From positions 124,001-188,000 of the forward strand of contig JACQFZ010000022.1 of the NCBI GenBank assembly GCA_016199745.1: a stretch of DNA of 64,000 nucleotides, written 5' to 3'. A program made the translations under genes and the position numbers. Shown one piece after another: positions 32,844-41,347 of the stretch (the stretch's first letter is position 1; the number at the start of each line of letters is the position of its first letter). The notes below the pieces were generated by a model, which was not told the DNA's origin, did no database searches, and saw only the letters and a program-made list of their open reading frames with translations. The stretch comes from Gammaproteobacteria bacterium (GTDB taxonomy: Bacteria; Pseudomonadota; Gammaproteobacteria; Acidiferrobacterales; Sulfurifustaceae).

Positions 32844-34871
32844 TCAATGCAGCTGCGCGCTGAACGAGACGAACACGCGCCGGCCAATGATGTTCTCCTC
32901 CCGGAAATCGACATATTCGTTGTCCAGTGCGTTTTGTACGACCAGCGCCAGTTCGCCACGCAATTCGTTACAGCGCAGTTGATGTGCCAGCCGTAGATCC
33001 ACGCGCGCGTAGTCTTCGATTTGGTCGCCGTCGCCCATCCACAGCATGTCGTCGACTCGATAATACGCAACACTGCCGGACCAGGCGTCGGCTAGCTGGT
33101 GCGATGCCAGTAGGCTGATGGTATGCCGCGGTACGGACGAGGCGCGATTTGTCTGATTGCGCACGGCGTCAGCGCCGATGACGCTACTGTCGGCGTCCAT
33201 GTAGGCGAGGCCGACGGATAGGCGCGTCTTCGTGTCGACATGCCAATCGATTTGGGTGTCGATGCCGTCGACGATGACATCGCCTTCGTTGCGAAAACTG
33301 AAGGCTTGACCTTCCGGGTCGGCGGCGGGTACGACGTACTCGGTGATCATGTGATGCAACCGGTCGCGGTAAATGCGCACGTCGATCAGCAATCGATTGG
33401 CCAGTAGCTGCCCGAGGTAACCCGCTTCGTACGATTCCATCGACTCGGACGCTAAGTTTTCATTGCCGTCGATATTGTGTTCCAACAGCAGACCGTTGTA
33501 GAAAAATTTCTCATCGCCGCGCACTTCAAGCAATACCGGCGTACGCGCCGCCTTGGACGCCGCGAGTCGCAGCGTATGTTGTGGTGTCAGGTGGTGATTC
33601 AACGCCAACCGCGGCGAAACTTCGGTATCGGTCAAATCCGTTTTCTCGACCATGGCGCCGGCGTTGATGAAAGTTTGCGGGAGTGCATGCCACTCGGCGT
33701 TAGCGAAGAAACGATGCAAGTGATTTTCGATGGTGTCGCCGGTGTTGAACCACGTTTGCGAACGTACGCGATCGAGGCGCGTACCGGCGCCCCAGACCAA
33801 GCGCCAATCGTCGAACGGTTGCAGGGTGTGTTGCAGCTCGAGGTCGTATCGTTCTTCGAATGAATCGAACGACACCGGCACGCGGACGATGCCGATTGGC
33901 GGCCCGAGATTCAGCGGTTGCGCTAAAAAGTTGTCGTCGTATTTGCGGTAGTTGTGAAACAGCTGGATCGCGAGCTCTTGGTCGGCCGCGAGTCGGCGGC
34001 TCCAGCGCAGCAATTGGTAACTCGTATTCGCCTCGGTGTCGCGCGGCGTACTGACGGTATCGTTAGAGATGCCGTTCTCAGCACGCGCCTCGCTGGCGCC
34101 GAATTGCAGCTCCAGGCTGTCGTGGTTGTCGAGTAGTAGATCGGAACGCGCGTTCACGAACGGTACCCGACTGGTATCCGGGCGCCCGTCGATGCCGTCG
34201 TCGGCGCGGTAGCCGGCGGTCACGCGCGTATGGTGGTTCGGGCCGGACGTGCCATAGCGGACAGTGCCGTCGAAAATGTCGTGGCCGCCATCGTTGATCT
34301 TGACGAACGAGCCCACGTCTTGCGATGGATGGCGGGTAATGATGTTGATGACGCCGTGCACCGCGTTGGCGCCGTAAGTCGCGGCGTTGGGGCCGCGGAT
34401 GACTTCGATACGTTCGATGTCGTCGACTGCCAACGGCAGCTCGTACCAGAATACACCGCCGAACAGCGGGCTGTAGATCGAGCGGCCGTCGATCAAGACT
34501 TGCATGCGGCGCGAATTCTCGTCGCTCAATCCGTGATACGTCACGGTCGGCAGATGGCCGTTGGAATAGCCGATTTGAAAACCTGGGACGAATCGGAACA
34601 GCTCTGGGATCTGACGAGCACCGGATGCCCGGATCATGTCGCGATCGATGACCGTTATCGCCGCCGGCGTTTCCGATTTTGGTTGCGCGAGGCGCGTCGC
34701 TGTGAGGACGATCGGCAATTCGCCGATGAATGCATCTTCCGATAATTCCGGTGTTGCCGATGTCTCCGCATCCGCTGCTTGTACCAACAGCGACAGTAAA
34801 AGTACTACGGGAGCTAACGAACAGAGAATTTGCCGCCGGCGACGGGTTAGCGCTGTTTGCTGTGGTTCCAT
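32844..34871 (-). CDS. TonB-dependent outer-membrane receptor
   Basis: 675 residues. A signal peptide (about 1-35, ending AADA) is followed by the plug domain: TPAAITVIDRDMIRASGA, then VLIDGRSIYSPLFGGVF, ERIEVIRGPNAATYGANAVH and GVINIITR. The 22-strand barrel follows. The TonB box is probably the ELPIVLTAT-like segment near residue 52. It is convergent with the hybrid kinase and same-strand with the LuxR regulator, so it likely is the regulated uptake component of this locus. The substrate cannot be told; BtuB/Vir-like plugs with short names such as this often carry siderophores, vitamins or copper complexes. Confidence 0.92.
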   Translation of the reverse strand: MEPQQTALTRRRRQILCSLAPVVLLLSLLVQAADAETSATPELSEDAFIGELPIVLTATRLAQPKSETPAAITVIDRDMIRASGARQIPELFRFVPGFQIGYSNGHLPTVTYHGLSDENSRRMQVLIDGRSIYSPLFGGVFWYELPLAVDDIERIEVIRGPNAATYGANAVHGVINIITRHPSQDVGSFVKINDGGHDIFDGTVRYGTSGPNHHTRVTAGYRADDGIDGRPDTSRVPFVNARSDLLLDNHDSLELQFGASEARAENGISNDTVSTPRDTEANTSYQLLRWSRRLAADQELAIQLFHNYRKYDDNFLAQPLNLGPPIGIVRVPVSFDSFEERYDLELQHTLQPFDDWRLVWGAGTRLDRVRSQTWFNTGDTIENHLHRFFANAEWHALPQTFINAGAMVEKTDLTDTEVSPRLALNHHLTPQHTLRLAASKAARTPVLLEVRGDEKFFYNGLLLEHNIDGNENLASESMESYEAGYLGQLLANRLLIDVRIYRDRLHHMITEYVVPAADPEGQAFSFRNEGDVIVDGIDTQIDWHVDTKTRLSVGLAYMDADSSVIGADAVRNQTNRASSVPRHTISLLASHQLADAWSGSVAYYRVDDMLWMGDGDQIEDYARVDLRLAHQLRCNELRGELALVVQNALDNEYVDFREENIIGRRVFVSFSAQLH

Positions 34872-34956
34872 TCTTAATTTTCTTACTCACCCTTATTGCC
34901 CGCTACCTGCGGGCGAACGGATCAATACGCAGCCGACCGCCGACATGCATGGCGTT

Positions 34957-35655
34957 TTAATGCGTATTGATGCTTTTGGCTGCGCCGATAGTGTCGAGTT
35001 GCAGGCCAAGGCGGCCGACGGCGATGACCGCCTGTACGCGATTGGTTACGTTAAGTGCCCGCAAGATGGCAGTGATGTGAATCTTGACGGTGCTTTCCGC
35101 GAGCCCGAGCTCGCGCGAGATGATCTTGTTCGGTTTACCTTGCACGAGCAGCGCCAGGATCTGCGCCTGTCGCTGCGTTAGTCCGAGATCGGATGCGGTC
35201 TTGGTGCGTTCGCGCGCGAATGTATTAATCGACATTAACGGTTCGGTCGACGTCGACGCCGAGTTCAGCACCTCGGTCGGTAAGTAGATACCGCCCGACA
35301 ACACCAGTCGCAAGGCGCTCAACATCACCTGGGTGGTCGCCGTCTTCGGAACGAATCCCATCGCGCCTTTGTCGAGTGCGTCGAGCACTGTCTGCCGCTG
35401 ATCGTGGGCCGACAGCACAACGACCGGGATAGCCGGGTGCCGCTCGCGCAGGGTTGTCAGCGCCGAGAAGCCGTTGGCGTCGGGCAAATTCAGATCCAAC
35501 AGTACCAGCTCCATGTCGGGATGCTGGTCGGCGATGCTCAAGGCGTCGGCAGTGCTACGCGCCTCGAATACTTCGGCGCCGCGCTCGAGCTCTTGCAAGT
35601 GGTCCCGCAAGGCATCGCGCACGAGCGGATGATCGTCAACAACGAGGATTTTCAT
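34957..35655 (-). CDS. LuxR-type (NarL/FixJ) response regulator
   Basis: 232 residues from the ATG at 35655 (MKILVVDDHPLVRDALRDHL). The receiver domain spans about 1-120, with the phospho-accepting Asp in LVLLDLNLPD and the conserved Lys in GFVPKTA. The C-terminal LuxR helix-turn-helix reads LTQRQAQILALLVQGKPNKI and ESTVKIHITAILRALNV. It is encoded 85 bp upstream of the TonB receptor gene on the same strand, so it may be co-transcribed with it. The hybrid kinase at 30909 is the natural partner. A TAC-N5-GTA box lies upstream at 35727. Confidence 0.92.
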   Translation of the reverse strand: MKILVVDDHPLVRDALRDHLQELERGAEVFEARSTADALSIADQHPDMELVLLDLNLPDANGFSALTTLRERHPAIPVVVLSAHDQRQTVLDALDKGAMGFVPKTATTQVMLSALRLVLSGGIYLPTEVLNSASTSTEPLMSINTFARERTKTASDLGLTQRQAQILALLVQGKPNKIISRELGLAESTVKIHITAILRALNVTNRVQAVIAVGRLGLQLDTIGAAKSINTH

Positions 35656-35726
35656 CGAGAGTACAAAATCCAGCAGTGCCATCGGCGACAGCGATCCGCC
35701 GGACCCGTGGCTGTTGTCGCTTTCCC

Positions 35727-35737
35727 TACCAAAAGTA
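35727..35737. promoter_or_regulatory. Candidate TACCAAAAGTA box
   Basis: TAC and GTA half-sites with A-rich centre lie about 72 bp upstream of the response regulator. Similar boxes TACGAAAGTA (35925-35934) and TACGAAAGCGTA (47472-47483) precede the divergent lipoprotein gene and the second hybrid kinase. The spacing varies, so this is suggestive only. Confidence 0.25.
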
Positions 35738-36009
35738 TCATCGCCGTCCTTTGCGAGGCGCGTGGATGCTACCTACGAATGCGCGCCACTGTCGCCTGAA
35801 ATTAACTGGAAAACAAGTTGCCGAAGGAACGACCCGTCGGGCGCCAACTATAGTCGCTCGCTGTTTTCAAATCTCGTTGTCGATAGGCACTTTGGTGCCG
35901 AAATGCGTTAGAACCTACGCCTAATACGAAAGTACTTATGTATTATGCGTCCGCTGTCGATACCAAAACCAAATTTGTCACAGAACATTGCGCGAAGGGG
36001 AGGATAACA

Positions 36010-37272
36010 ATGCCTATTACTTTTTCTAGCTCCACGCTGGTCCGGAGTTTTTGTTTGTCGTTGTTCGCGATGCTGGCCGGTTGCGGCGGCGGCGGTAACG
36101 GCGGCGGCGACGAATCGACGCCGCATGGCACAGTCAGCGGGACGGTTTATGCCCCTAACGGCACTGACCCGATCGCCAATGCCTTGGTCTACCAGCCGCA
36201 AGCGGACAAGGCGTTGCGGCCGTTTTCTCGGGCGGCGTCCAATTGCGAAGAGCCGGGTGTCGCTTATGTGGTCAAAACGTGTACCGGACCGGACGGCACG
36301 TTCCAGTTGTCAGGGCTAGTGTCCGGCAGTACCACGCTGGTTATCGCCAAGGGGTTATTCAAGAAAACCATCGTAGTGACGGTCGCGACCGACGGAACGG
36401 TAGCGTTATCGAAGGAGCAGTCGACGTTGCCGAATGCCGAGACCGACGGCGCACAAGTTCCACGGATCGCCATCGTCACCGGTGCTTATGATCGTATGGA
36501 GGACGTCTTTGCCAAGCTGGGACTGGGTACCGTCGATGCGAATGGTCGACTCATGCTCGGCACCGAACGGTTCACGCTGTACAGCGGTACCGGCGATCTG
36601 TTGCCCACGAGCTATCGGAAATTCGATGTATTGCTAGCCGACATCGGCGAGCTGAAGAAATACGATCTGATCGTTATCAATTGTGGTACCGACTACGAAG
36701 ACTCGTTGGCTAGCGCCGATGTGCGTGCCCGTCTGCGTCAGTACGTGATCGACGGCGGGCGAATCTATGCCACCGATCTTTCCTACGATTTTATCGAACA
36801 GCCGTTTCCGGAGTTTGTCGACTTCGCTGGCAGCGACGAGGTGGCGGCGGGTGCGCCGGAACATTTGTCGGCGGCCGAGTTGGGGAAGGAGGGCATTACG
36901 ACCAATGCCAGCGTGCTCGATGTCTCGCTGAGTGGCTGGTTAGGATTGTCAGTAACGTGTGGACCGAACGCTAGCAATTGCGTAAATGGCGATGGCACAG
37001 TGCACGTCGAGGACTTTCTCGGTGGTTGGGCGGTTATCAATGGCGCGCATGCCGGTGCGAACGTCAAGTTTTGGACGGAAGGCAACGTTTCTTGGTACTC
37101 CGGCCCGACGCTTACCGAGACCACATCGGGGGTTAAGCCATTGACGCTCAACTTTACCGTCGGTGCCGGCAAAGTGCTGTTTTCGTCGTATCACACCTCT
37201 GGCTCGCCGCACACGCACTTTCTGGCGCAAGAGCGAATCCTGCAATATCTCATCTTCGAAATCGTCGAATAG
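36010..37272 (+). CDS. Lipoprotein with glutamine-amidotransferase-like fold
   Basis: 420 residues from the ATG at 36010, which has AGGGGAGGA upstream. The lipobox is MLAGC with a Gly-rich spacer after the Cys (near 25). A carboxypeptidase-regulatory-like Ig domain covers about 40-110 (TVSGTVYAPNGTDPIANAL). The middle (about 140-290) looks like a ThuA/class I amidotransferase-like flavodoxin fold (IAIVTGAYDRMEDVF, YDLIVINCGTDYED, YVIDGGRIYATDLSYDFIE). No catalytic triad is evident. It is divergent from the response-regulator gene across 354 bp and may be one of its targets. Function unknown. Confidence 0.7.
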   Translation: MPITFSSSTLVRSFCLSLFAMLAGCGGGGNGGGDESTPHGTVSGTVYAPNGTDPIANALVYQPQADKALRPFSRAASNCEEPGVAYVVKTCTGPDGTFQLSGLVSGSTTLVIAKGLFKKTIVVTVATDGTVALSKEQSTLPNAETDGAQVPRIAIVTGAYDRMEDVFAKLGLGTVDANGRLMLGTERFTLYSGTGDLLPTSYRKFDVLLADIGELKKYDLIVINCGTDYEDSLASADVRARLRQYVIDGGRIYATDLSYDFIEQPFPEFVDFAGSDEVAAGAPEHLSAAELGKEGITTNASVLDVSLSGWLGLSVTCGPNASNCVNGDGTVHVEDFLGGWAVINGAHAGANVKFWTEGNVSWYSGPTLTETTSGVKPLTLNFTVGAGKVLFSSYHTSGSPHTHFLAQERILQYLIFEIVE

Positions 37273-37288
37273 TCCGGCGGACTGGTGT

Positions 37289-37313
37289 CAGCGCGTGCGA
37301 TCGGCACGCGCTG
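37289..37313. terminator. Hairpin between convergent genes
   Basis: CAGCGCGTGC and GCACGCGCTG form a perfect 10-bp stem with a five-base loop between the lipoprotein and MFS genes, which end toward each other. There is no T-run; it is a probable bidirectional stop. Confidence 0.55.
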
Positions 37314-37316
37314 GTA

Positions 37317-38492
37317 TTAGCGCACCCAACGCCAGAAGCCGGCGCAAGCGAGCAGCGCTAGCGCGCTAGAGGTGAGAAACGCAACGTTGGCACTGAACAT
37401 TGCCCACAAGCCGCCAAGCAGCAAGCCCCCCGGAATCGTCGCCAAACCAACCAGCATATGAAACCAGCCAAACGCGGTGCCGCGTTCGGCCGGTGGCGCG
37501 AGATCGCGGACCAAGGCGCGTTCGGCACCTTCGGTAAGGCCGAAGTAAAAACCGAGCATCAAGCTCCACGCCCACAACATCATTGGTTGATGCACAAAGC
37601 TGAGCGCGAACAAGGTAACGGTGTACACGAGCCAGCCGGTGAGGATCAACGGCCGGCGGCCGACACGGTCGGTGTGACGCCCGGCCTGTTCCGAAATAAC
37701 CGCCTTGATGACGTGCATCGCTGCCCACAATAGCAGTAACTCAACGACGCTCATGCCGAGCTGATGACCCCGCAACAACAAGAATGTCTCGGGAATTTTT
37801 CCGAGCGTGAACAGCGCCATGATCGCTAAGTAACGCCGCGCCGGTGTGCTGAGCATCGACCACTTGAGCGGAGTGAGTGGCGTCGGTGGGGTGGTTGATC
37901 GCGCCGGTTCTTTTACGCCGAGGGCGATGAGTGCCACGGTCAATACTCCGGGAATAGCCGATAGGGCGATAACGACGTCGAGCCGAGCGGTGCCCCAATA
38001 AACGACGGCAGCCGCCAACAGTGCACCGAGCACCGCACCCGTATGGTCGAGGGCGCGGGCAAAACCGTAGGCACGTCCGACCTGATCGTCGTCGATCGCG
38101 TCGGCAATCAATGCATCGCGCGGCGCCGTCCGTACACCTTTGCCGATACGGTCGCTGGCGCGGAGGGTCAGCACGGTCAACCAACTGCCGGAAAGACTAA
38201 TGAGCGGACGTACGCTATTCGACAGCAGGTAACCGAGCATCACGTACGGCTTGCGTCGTTGCCCCGCACGATCGGAATGGCGTCCGGCCCAAAGTTTCAG
38301 CAAATTCGATACCGCATCGGCCACGCCTTCGATCAACCCGAGCGCCAGCGGCCCGGCGCCGAGCACGCTCGCGAGCAGCAACGGCATCAGCGGCGTTACC
38401 ATCTCGCTCGCCATATCATTTAACAAACTGACGAAAGCGAGTACGACGACGGTGCGGGGTAGGGGGCGAACAGCGAGTGATAGCGGTTGCAT
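37317..38492 (-). CDS. Major facilitator superfamily transporter
   Basis: 391 residues from the ATG at 38492. Twelve hydrophobic segments are apparent. The MFS loop 2-3 motif variant reads LWAGRHSDRAGQRRKPYVMLG and the second-half equivalent EQAGRHTDRVGRRPLILTG. Start context LAFVSLLNDMASEMVTPLMPLLL is typical of a proteobacterial MFS subfamily of unknown substrate, often annotated near stress genes. It is divergent from the BPSS1780-family gene. Substrate is unknown; an efflux role is plausible. Confidence 0.85.
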   Translation of the reverse strand: MQPLSLAVRPLPRTVVVLAFVSLLNDMASEMVTPLMPLLLASVLGAGPLALGLIEGVADAVSNLLKLWAGRHSDRAGQRRKPYVMLGYLLSNSVRPLISLSGSWLTVLTLRASDRIGKGVRTAPRDALIADAIDDDQVGRAYGFARALDHTGAVLGALLAAAVVYWGTARLDVVIALSAIPGVLTVALIALGVKEPARSTTPPTPLTPLKWSMLSTPARRYLAIMALFTLGKIPETFLLLRGHQLGMSVVELLLLWAAMHVIKAVISEQAGRHTDRVGRRPLILTGWLVYTVTLFALSFVHQPMMLWAWSLMLGFYFGLTEGAERALVRDLAPPAERGTAFGWFHMLVGLATIPGGLLLGGLWAMFSANVAFLTSSALALLACAGFWRWVR

Positions 38493-38616
38493 GTCGTTAG
38501 GCGTCCTCGAGTATATTGTTGCCGCCGTGGCTGCTTCCTGCATGTTGATTGCCGCGGCTCGCCGCATTATACGTGGGGTATCCGCCGCCAGCAGGCGCGA
38601 CATCAAGGAGACGATA

Positions 38617-39318
38617 ATGATTCCGAGGGCTGTCGCGGTGAGTCGTGCTATCGCTTGGCTTTTCTATGGTTGGCGAATTGTCGCGGCACATGCCGGCGCA
38701 TGGATCGTGCTCAGCATTCTCCTGCTCCTCATTTTGGTCGGCCTCTCGTTATTACCGGTCGTTGGTCTGTTCATCGGTGCATTATTTTTCCCCGTGCTCT
38801 GGGCCGGCATGCTGTATGGCGCGCATGAAGTGCGGTGCGGTCGGCCATTACGTGTGGCACATTTATTTCGGGGGTTTTCTAATTCGGCAGTATTAAGGCA
38901 GTTGCTGCTGTTAGGTGTGGTCGAGATAACTGCAGTGGCGGTGGGTCTTGGCATCGTCGCGTTATTTATGGGTGCATCGATCATGGGAATGATGGATAGC
39001 GGGGCGGCACACAACTTGGTGCAACTGCGTAATGGACTGATGGTTTTATTGCTGGCGAGCGTGGTGCATCTTGTCGCAATTGTTCTGCTTTACTTCGCAA
39101 TCCCCCTGGTAGTATTGCGTGGCCTTGGCGCCGCTGCCGCAATGGGCAACAGCGTGCGGGCATGTCTCCAGAACCTATTGCCGCTGTTGGTTTTTAGTCT
39201 GGCGTATTCCATATTGGCACTGGCGGCGACGTTGCCGTTTGGGCTCGGTTGGCTGTTATTGCTGCCGTGGTCGGCGGGCATGTCGTATTGCAGTTATGAA
39301 GACGTTTACCCCGAATAA
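38617..39318 (+). CDS. BPSS1780 family membrane protein
   Basis: 233 residues from the ATG at 38617, with AAGGAG seven bases upstream. Six hydrophobic segments cover most of the protein: about 25-50, 50-70, 95-120, 140-165, 180-210 and 205-225. The family signature is VGLFIGALFFPVLWAGMLYGAHEV followed by the C-terminal PLLVFSLAYSILAL and YCSYEDVY. Members are integral membrane proteins of beta- and gammaproteobacteria with unknown function. The next gene is 42 bp downstream on the same strand. Confidence 0.85.
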   Translation: MIPRAVAVSRAIAWLFYGWRIVAAHAGAWIVLSILLLLILVGLSLLPVVGLFIGALFFPVLWAGMLYGAHEVRCGRPLRVAHLFRGFSNSAVLRQLLLLGVVEITAVAVGLGIVALFMGASIMGMMDSGAAHNLVQLRNGLMVLLLASVVHLVAIVLLYFAIPLVVLRGLGAAAAMGNSVRACLQNLLPLLVFSLAYSILALAATLPFGLGWLLLLPWSAGMSYCSYEDVYPE

Positions 39319-39360
39319 GACTCGAGTTCTTTTTTTACGACCAACAATTAGGAGATAAGC

Positions 39361-40089
39361 ATGTTTCTTCGCCGGAGAGTCGTTGCCGCATGGTTTGCAT
39401 TTGTTGCCGCGCCTGGTTTTGCTGCCAGCGGAAATACCAATTGCCAAGCATTGCCGACGGCATCGCAATTGAAAGGGTATTTGATCACCGCGCCCTCCGA
39501 AGGTGGTAAAGCCGGCGGCTTGTTCGAAGGCAAGTTGATGTGGGCGGCGGTGGTGAATCGTGCCGGCGTGGTTTGCGCCTTCGCAACATCGACTAGCGAT
39601 CCGGCGCAGGTGTGGCCCGGCAGTCAAGCGATCGCCAAGGCCAAGGCGTATACCGCCAACGCTTTTAGTCTCGATACGTTCATGTTGTCGACCGCGCGTC
39701 TTTATACGTTGACGCAGCCGGGACATTCGTTGGCGAGCCTCGGCCAATCGAATCTGTTTAATCCGGAATTCCTGGCAGCACCGAATGGTCAGAACGGTAG
39801 ACAGCAGATTGCCGGCGGTCTGATTTTCTTCGGCGGCGGTGTACCGATTTATCGCAACGGCAAAATCATCGGTGGCCTCGGCGTCAGTGGCGATACCGCC
39901 TGCGCCGATCATGAGATCGCCAAGCGCGTGCGGACTCTTGCCGGCCTCAATCCGCCGGGTGGTCCGTTGGTGGACGACATTACGTATTCCTCGGTCGACG
40001 GCGCCAGCGTGTTTACGCATCCGCTGTGCGTGAATACCTATCGTAATGGCACGCTCATTGGCCAAGAGGCGGCGGCGAGCGGGTATTAA
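39361..40089 (+). CDS. Secreted GlcG/HbpS-like haem-binding protein
   Basis: 242 residues preceded by TAGGAGATAAGC. The signal peptide ends GFA near residue 21. The GlcG/HbpS fold (DUF336) is recognised from VNRAGVVCAFATS, WPGSQAIAKAKAYTANAFS, the QQIAGGLIFFGGGVPIYRNG core and GKIIGGLGVSGDTACADHEIA. Such proteins bind haem, corrinoids or similar ligands and may detoxify or sense them. It exceeds minimal GlcG (about 140 residues) because of N- and C-terminal extensions. It may share a transcript with the membrane-protein gene upstream. A palindromic repeat follows. Confidence 0.82.
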   Translation: MFLRRRVVAAWFAFVAAPGFAASGNTNCQALPTASQLKGYLITAPSEGGKAGGLFEGKLMWAAVVNRAGVVCAFATSTSDPAQVWPGSQAIAKAKAYTANAFSLDTFMLSTARLYTLTQPGHSLASLGQSNLFNPEFLAAPNGQNGRQQIAGGLIFFGGGVPIYRNGKIIGGLGVSGDTACADHEIAKRVRTLAGLNPPGGPLVDDITYSSVDGASVFTHPLCVNTYRNGTLIGQEAAASGY

Positions 40090-40112
40090 AGTAAGAAGAG
40101 AAGGCTGTTTGA

Positions 40113-40150
40113 CCCCTACCCTAACCCTCCCCCGTTACACGGGGGAGGGG
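40113..40150. repeat. Palindromic repeat after GlcG-like gene
   Basis: CCCCTACCCTAACCCTCCCCC-type repeat with the stem CCCTCCCCCG/CGGGGGAGGG-like arms around TTACA. A further member of the dispersed family. The rest of the 193-bp gap to murI holds no recognised feature. Confidence 0.7.
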
Positions 40151-40282
40151 ACGGATGGCGCAAACTCGTTTTATGAATGGCAAGGCGTTATGGAGGGCGC
40201 GTGCTTGTCGGCGGCGGCCTCCGCCATTTTGGCGCGTTTGAAATCTGCAACCACGATCTGACGTTTTGGCGATCCATTAACG

Positions 40283-41074
40283 ATGCACTTCACCCAACCC
40301 ATCGGTGTATTCGATTCCGGCGTCGGCGGCTTGTCGGTGCTGCGCGAGATTCGGCGCGAGTTACCGCAGGAAGACGTGTTGTACGTCGCCGATTCGGCGC
40401 ATGCACCGTACGGCGATAAATCCAACGCCTTTATCGAGCAGCGCTCGATCGCCATTAGCGAATTTTTGCTGGCGCACAATGCCAAGGCGATCGTCGTCGC
40501 TTGTAATACCGCCACCAGTGCGGCTATTGCCGCGTTGCGTGCGCGTTTCACGGTGCCGATTGTGGGAATGGAGCCGGCGATCAAACCGGCAGTCGCTAAG
40601 ACCAGTTCCGGCATCGTCGGCGTACTGGCAACGGTTGGCACCGCGTCCAGCGAAAAATTCTCTGGTTTGCTCGCACGATTCAATCAGCACGCGCAGATTC
40701 TGGTGCAGCCGTGCTCGGGGTTAGTGGAGCAAGTCGAGATCGGTGAGCTCGCGACCGCCAAGACGCGCGCGTTGTTACAGCGTTATGTGGCACCGCTGTT
40801 GGCGCGCGGTGCCGATACCATGGTGCTGGGTTGCACGCACTATCCGTTTTTGGCGCCGCTATTGCGTGAGATCGTCGGCGCCGATATCGCGATCCTCGAT
40901 CCGAGCTCCGCCGTCGCGCGCGAGGTACGGCGGCGGTTGCAACTGAGCGACTTGTTGTCGGCCGATGTTGCCAACGGCGGTGAACGGTTTTGGACGAGCG
41001 GGTCGGTCGCAACCGCCAACCGTGTTATCGCCCAGCTTTGGGGATCGAGCGTCGACGTTTCGCCGTTGTCGTAG
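40283..41074 (+). CDS. murI: Glutamate racemase
   Basis: 263 residues. It makes D-glutamate for peptidoglycan. The start PIGVFDSGVGGLSVLREI contains the first catalytic-site aspartate, the N-terminal catalytic cysteine is in VVACNTATSAA near residue 75, and the second in VLGCTHYPFLAPLL near 185, with the neighbouring His. Length is normal. Its 3' end abuts the remnant of a pyrimidine-dimer glycosylase gene on the other strand. Confidence 0.95.
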   Translation: MHFTQPIGVFDSGVGGLSVLREIRRELPQEDVLYVADSAHAPYGDKSNAFIEQRSIAISEFLLAHNAKAIVVACNTATSAAIAALRARFTVPIVGMEPAIKPAVAKTSSGIVGVLATVGTASSEKFSGLLARFNQHAQILVQPCSGLVEQVEIGELATAKTRALLQRYVAPLLARGADTMVLGCTHYPFLAPLLREIVGADIAILDPSSAVAREVRRRLQLSDLLSADVANGGERFWTSGSVATANRVIAQLWGSSVDVSPLS

Positions 41075-41251
41075 GTAGGCATTGATGGCGGAGCGTGGTG
41101 CCGGATGCGCGCGGAATCGCTCTAGTTGCGGATGGTGACGATAACCACGAGTGTTGCCGCGTAGTACCTCGCGCGCGAGCAGGGCTTCGCGCCAGGCGGC
41201 GACTAGCCCGCGCGTGTCGAGATAGCGCGGATGTAGGGTTCAGAGGCGCAT
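41075..41251 (-). pseudogene. Pyrimidine-dimer DNA glycosylase remnant
   Basis: Read from the ATG at 41251 the frame gives MRL, a TGA stop in codon 4 where the family has Trp, then TLHPRYLDTRGLVAAWREAL followed by VLRGNTRGYRHHPQLERFR and SAINAYLRQ. This matches the N-terminal part of the small pyrimidine-dimer DNA glycosylase (DUF1722-like/PDG) proteins, which begin MRLW-LHP-YLD. The rest of the gene (roughly 80-100 residues) is missing; the match stops at the murI stop codon. Identification rests on recalled family consensus. Confidence 0.65.
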
Positions 41252-41291
41252 GGGTATTTGATCGGCGCTATTGGTTGGTAGGAGTCCTCCA

Positions 41292-41320
41292 ATTGCTGCG
41301 CCGGGAACGGGCGCAGCAAT
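41292..41320. terminator. Hairpin after algC
   Basis: ATTGCTGCGCC and GGCGCAGCAAT make a perfect 11-bp stem with a seven-base loop 28 bp past the algC stop. No clear T-run; a probable terminator. Confidence 0.55.
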
Positions 41321-41347
41321 CGTCAATCGACCGTCGTTAGTAGGCTG

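Noticed and set aside
40171-40290. Minus-strand frame before murI ending in Lys/Ala-rich residues
   Set aside because: It is mostly opposite murI and could not be linked to any family.
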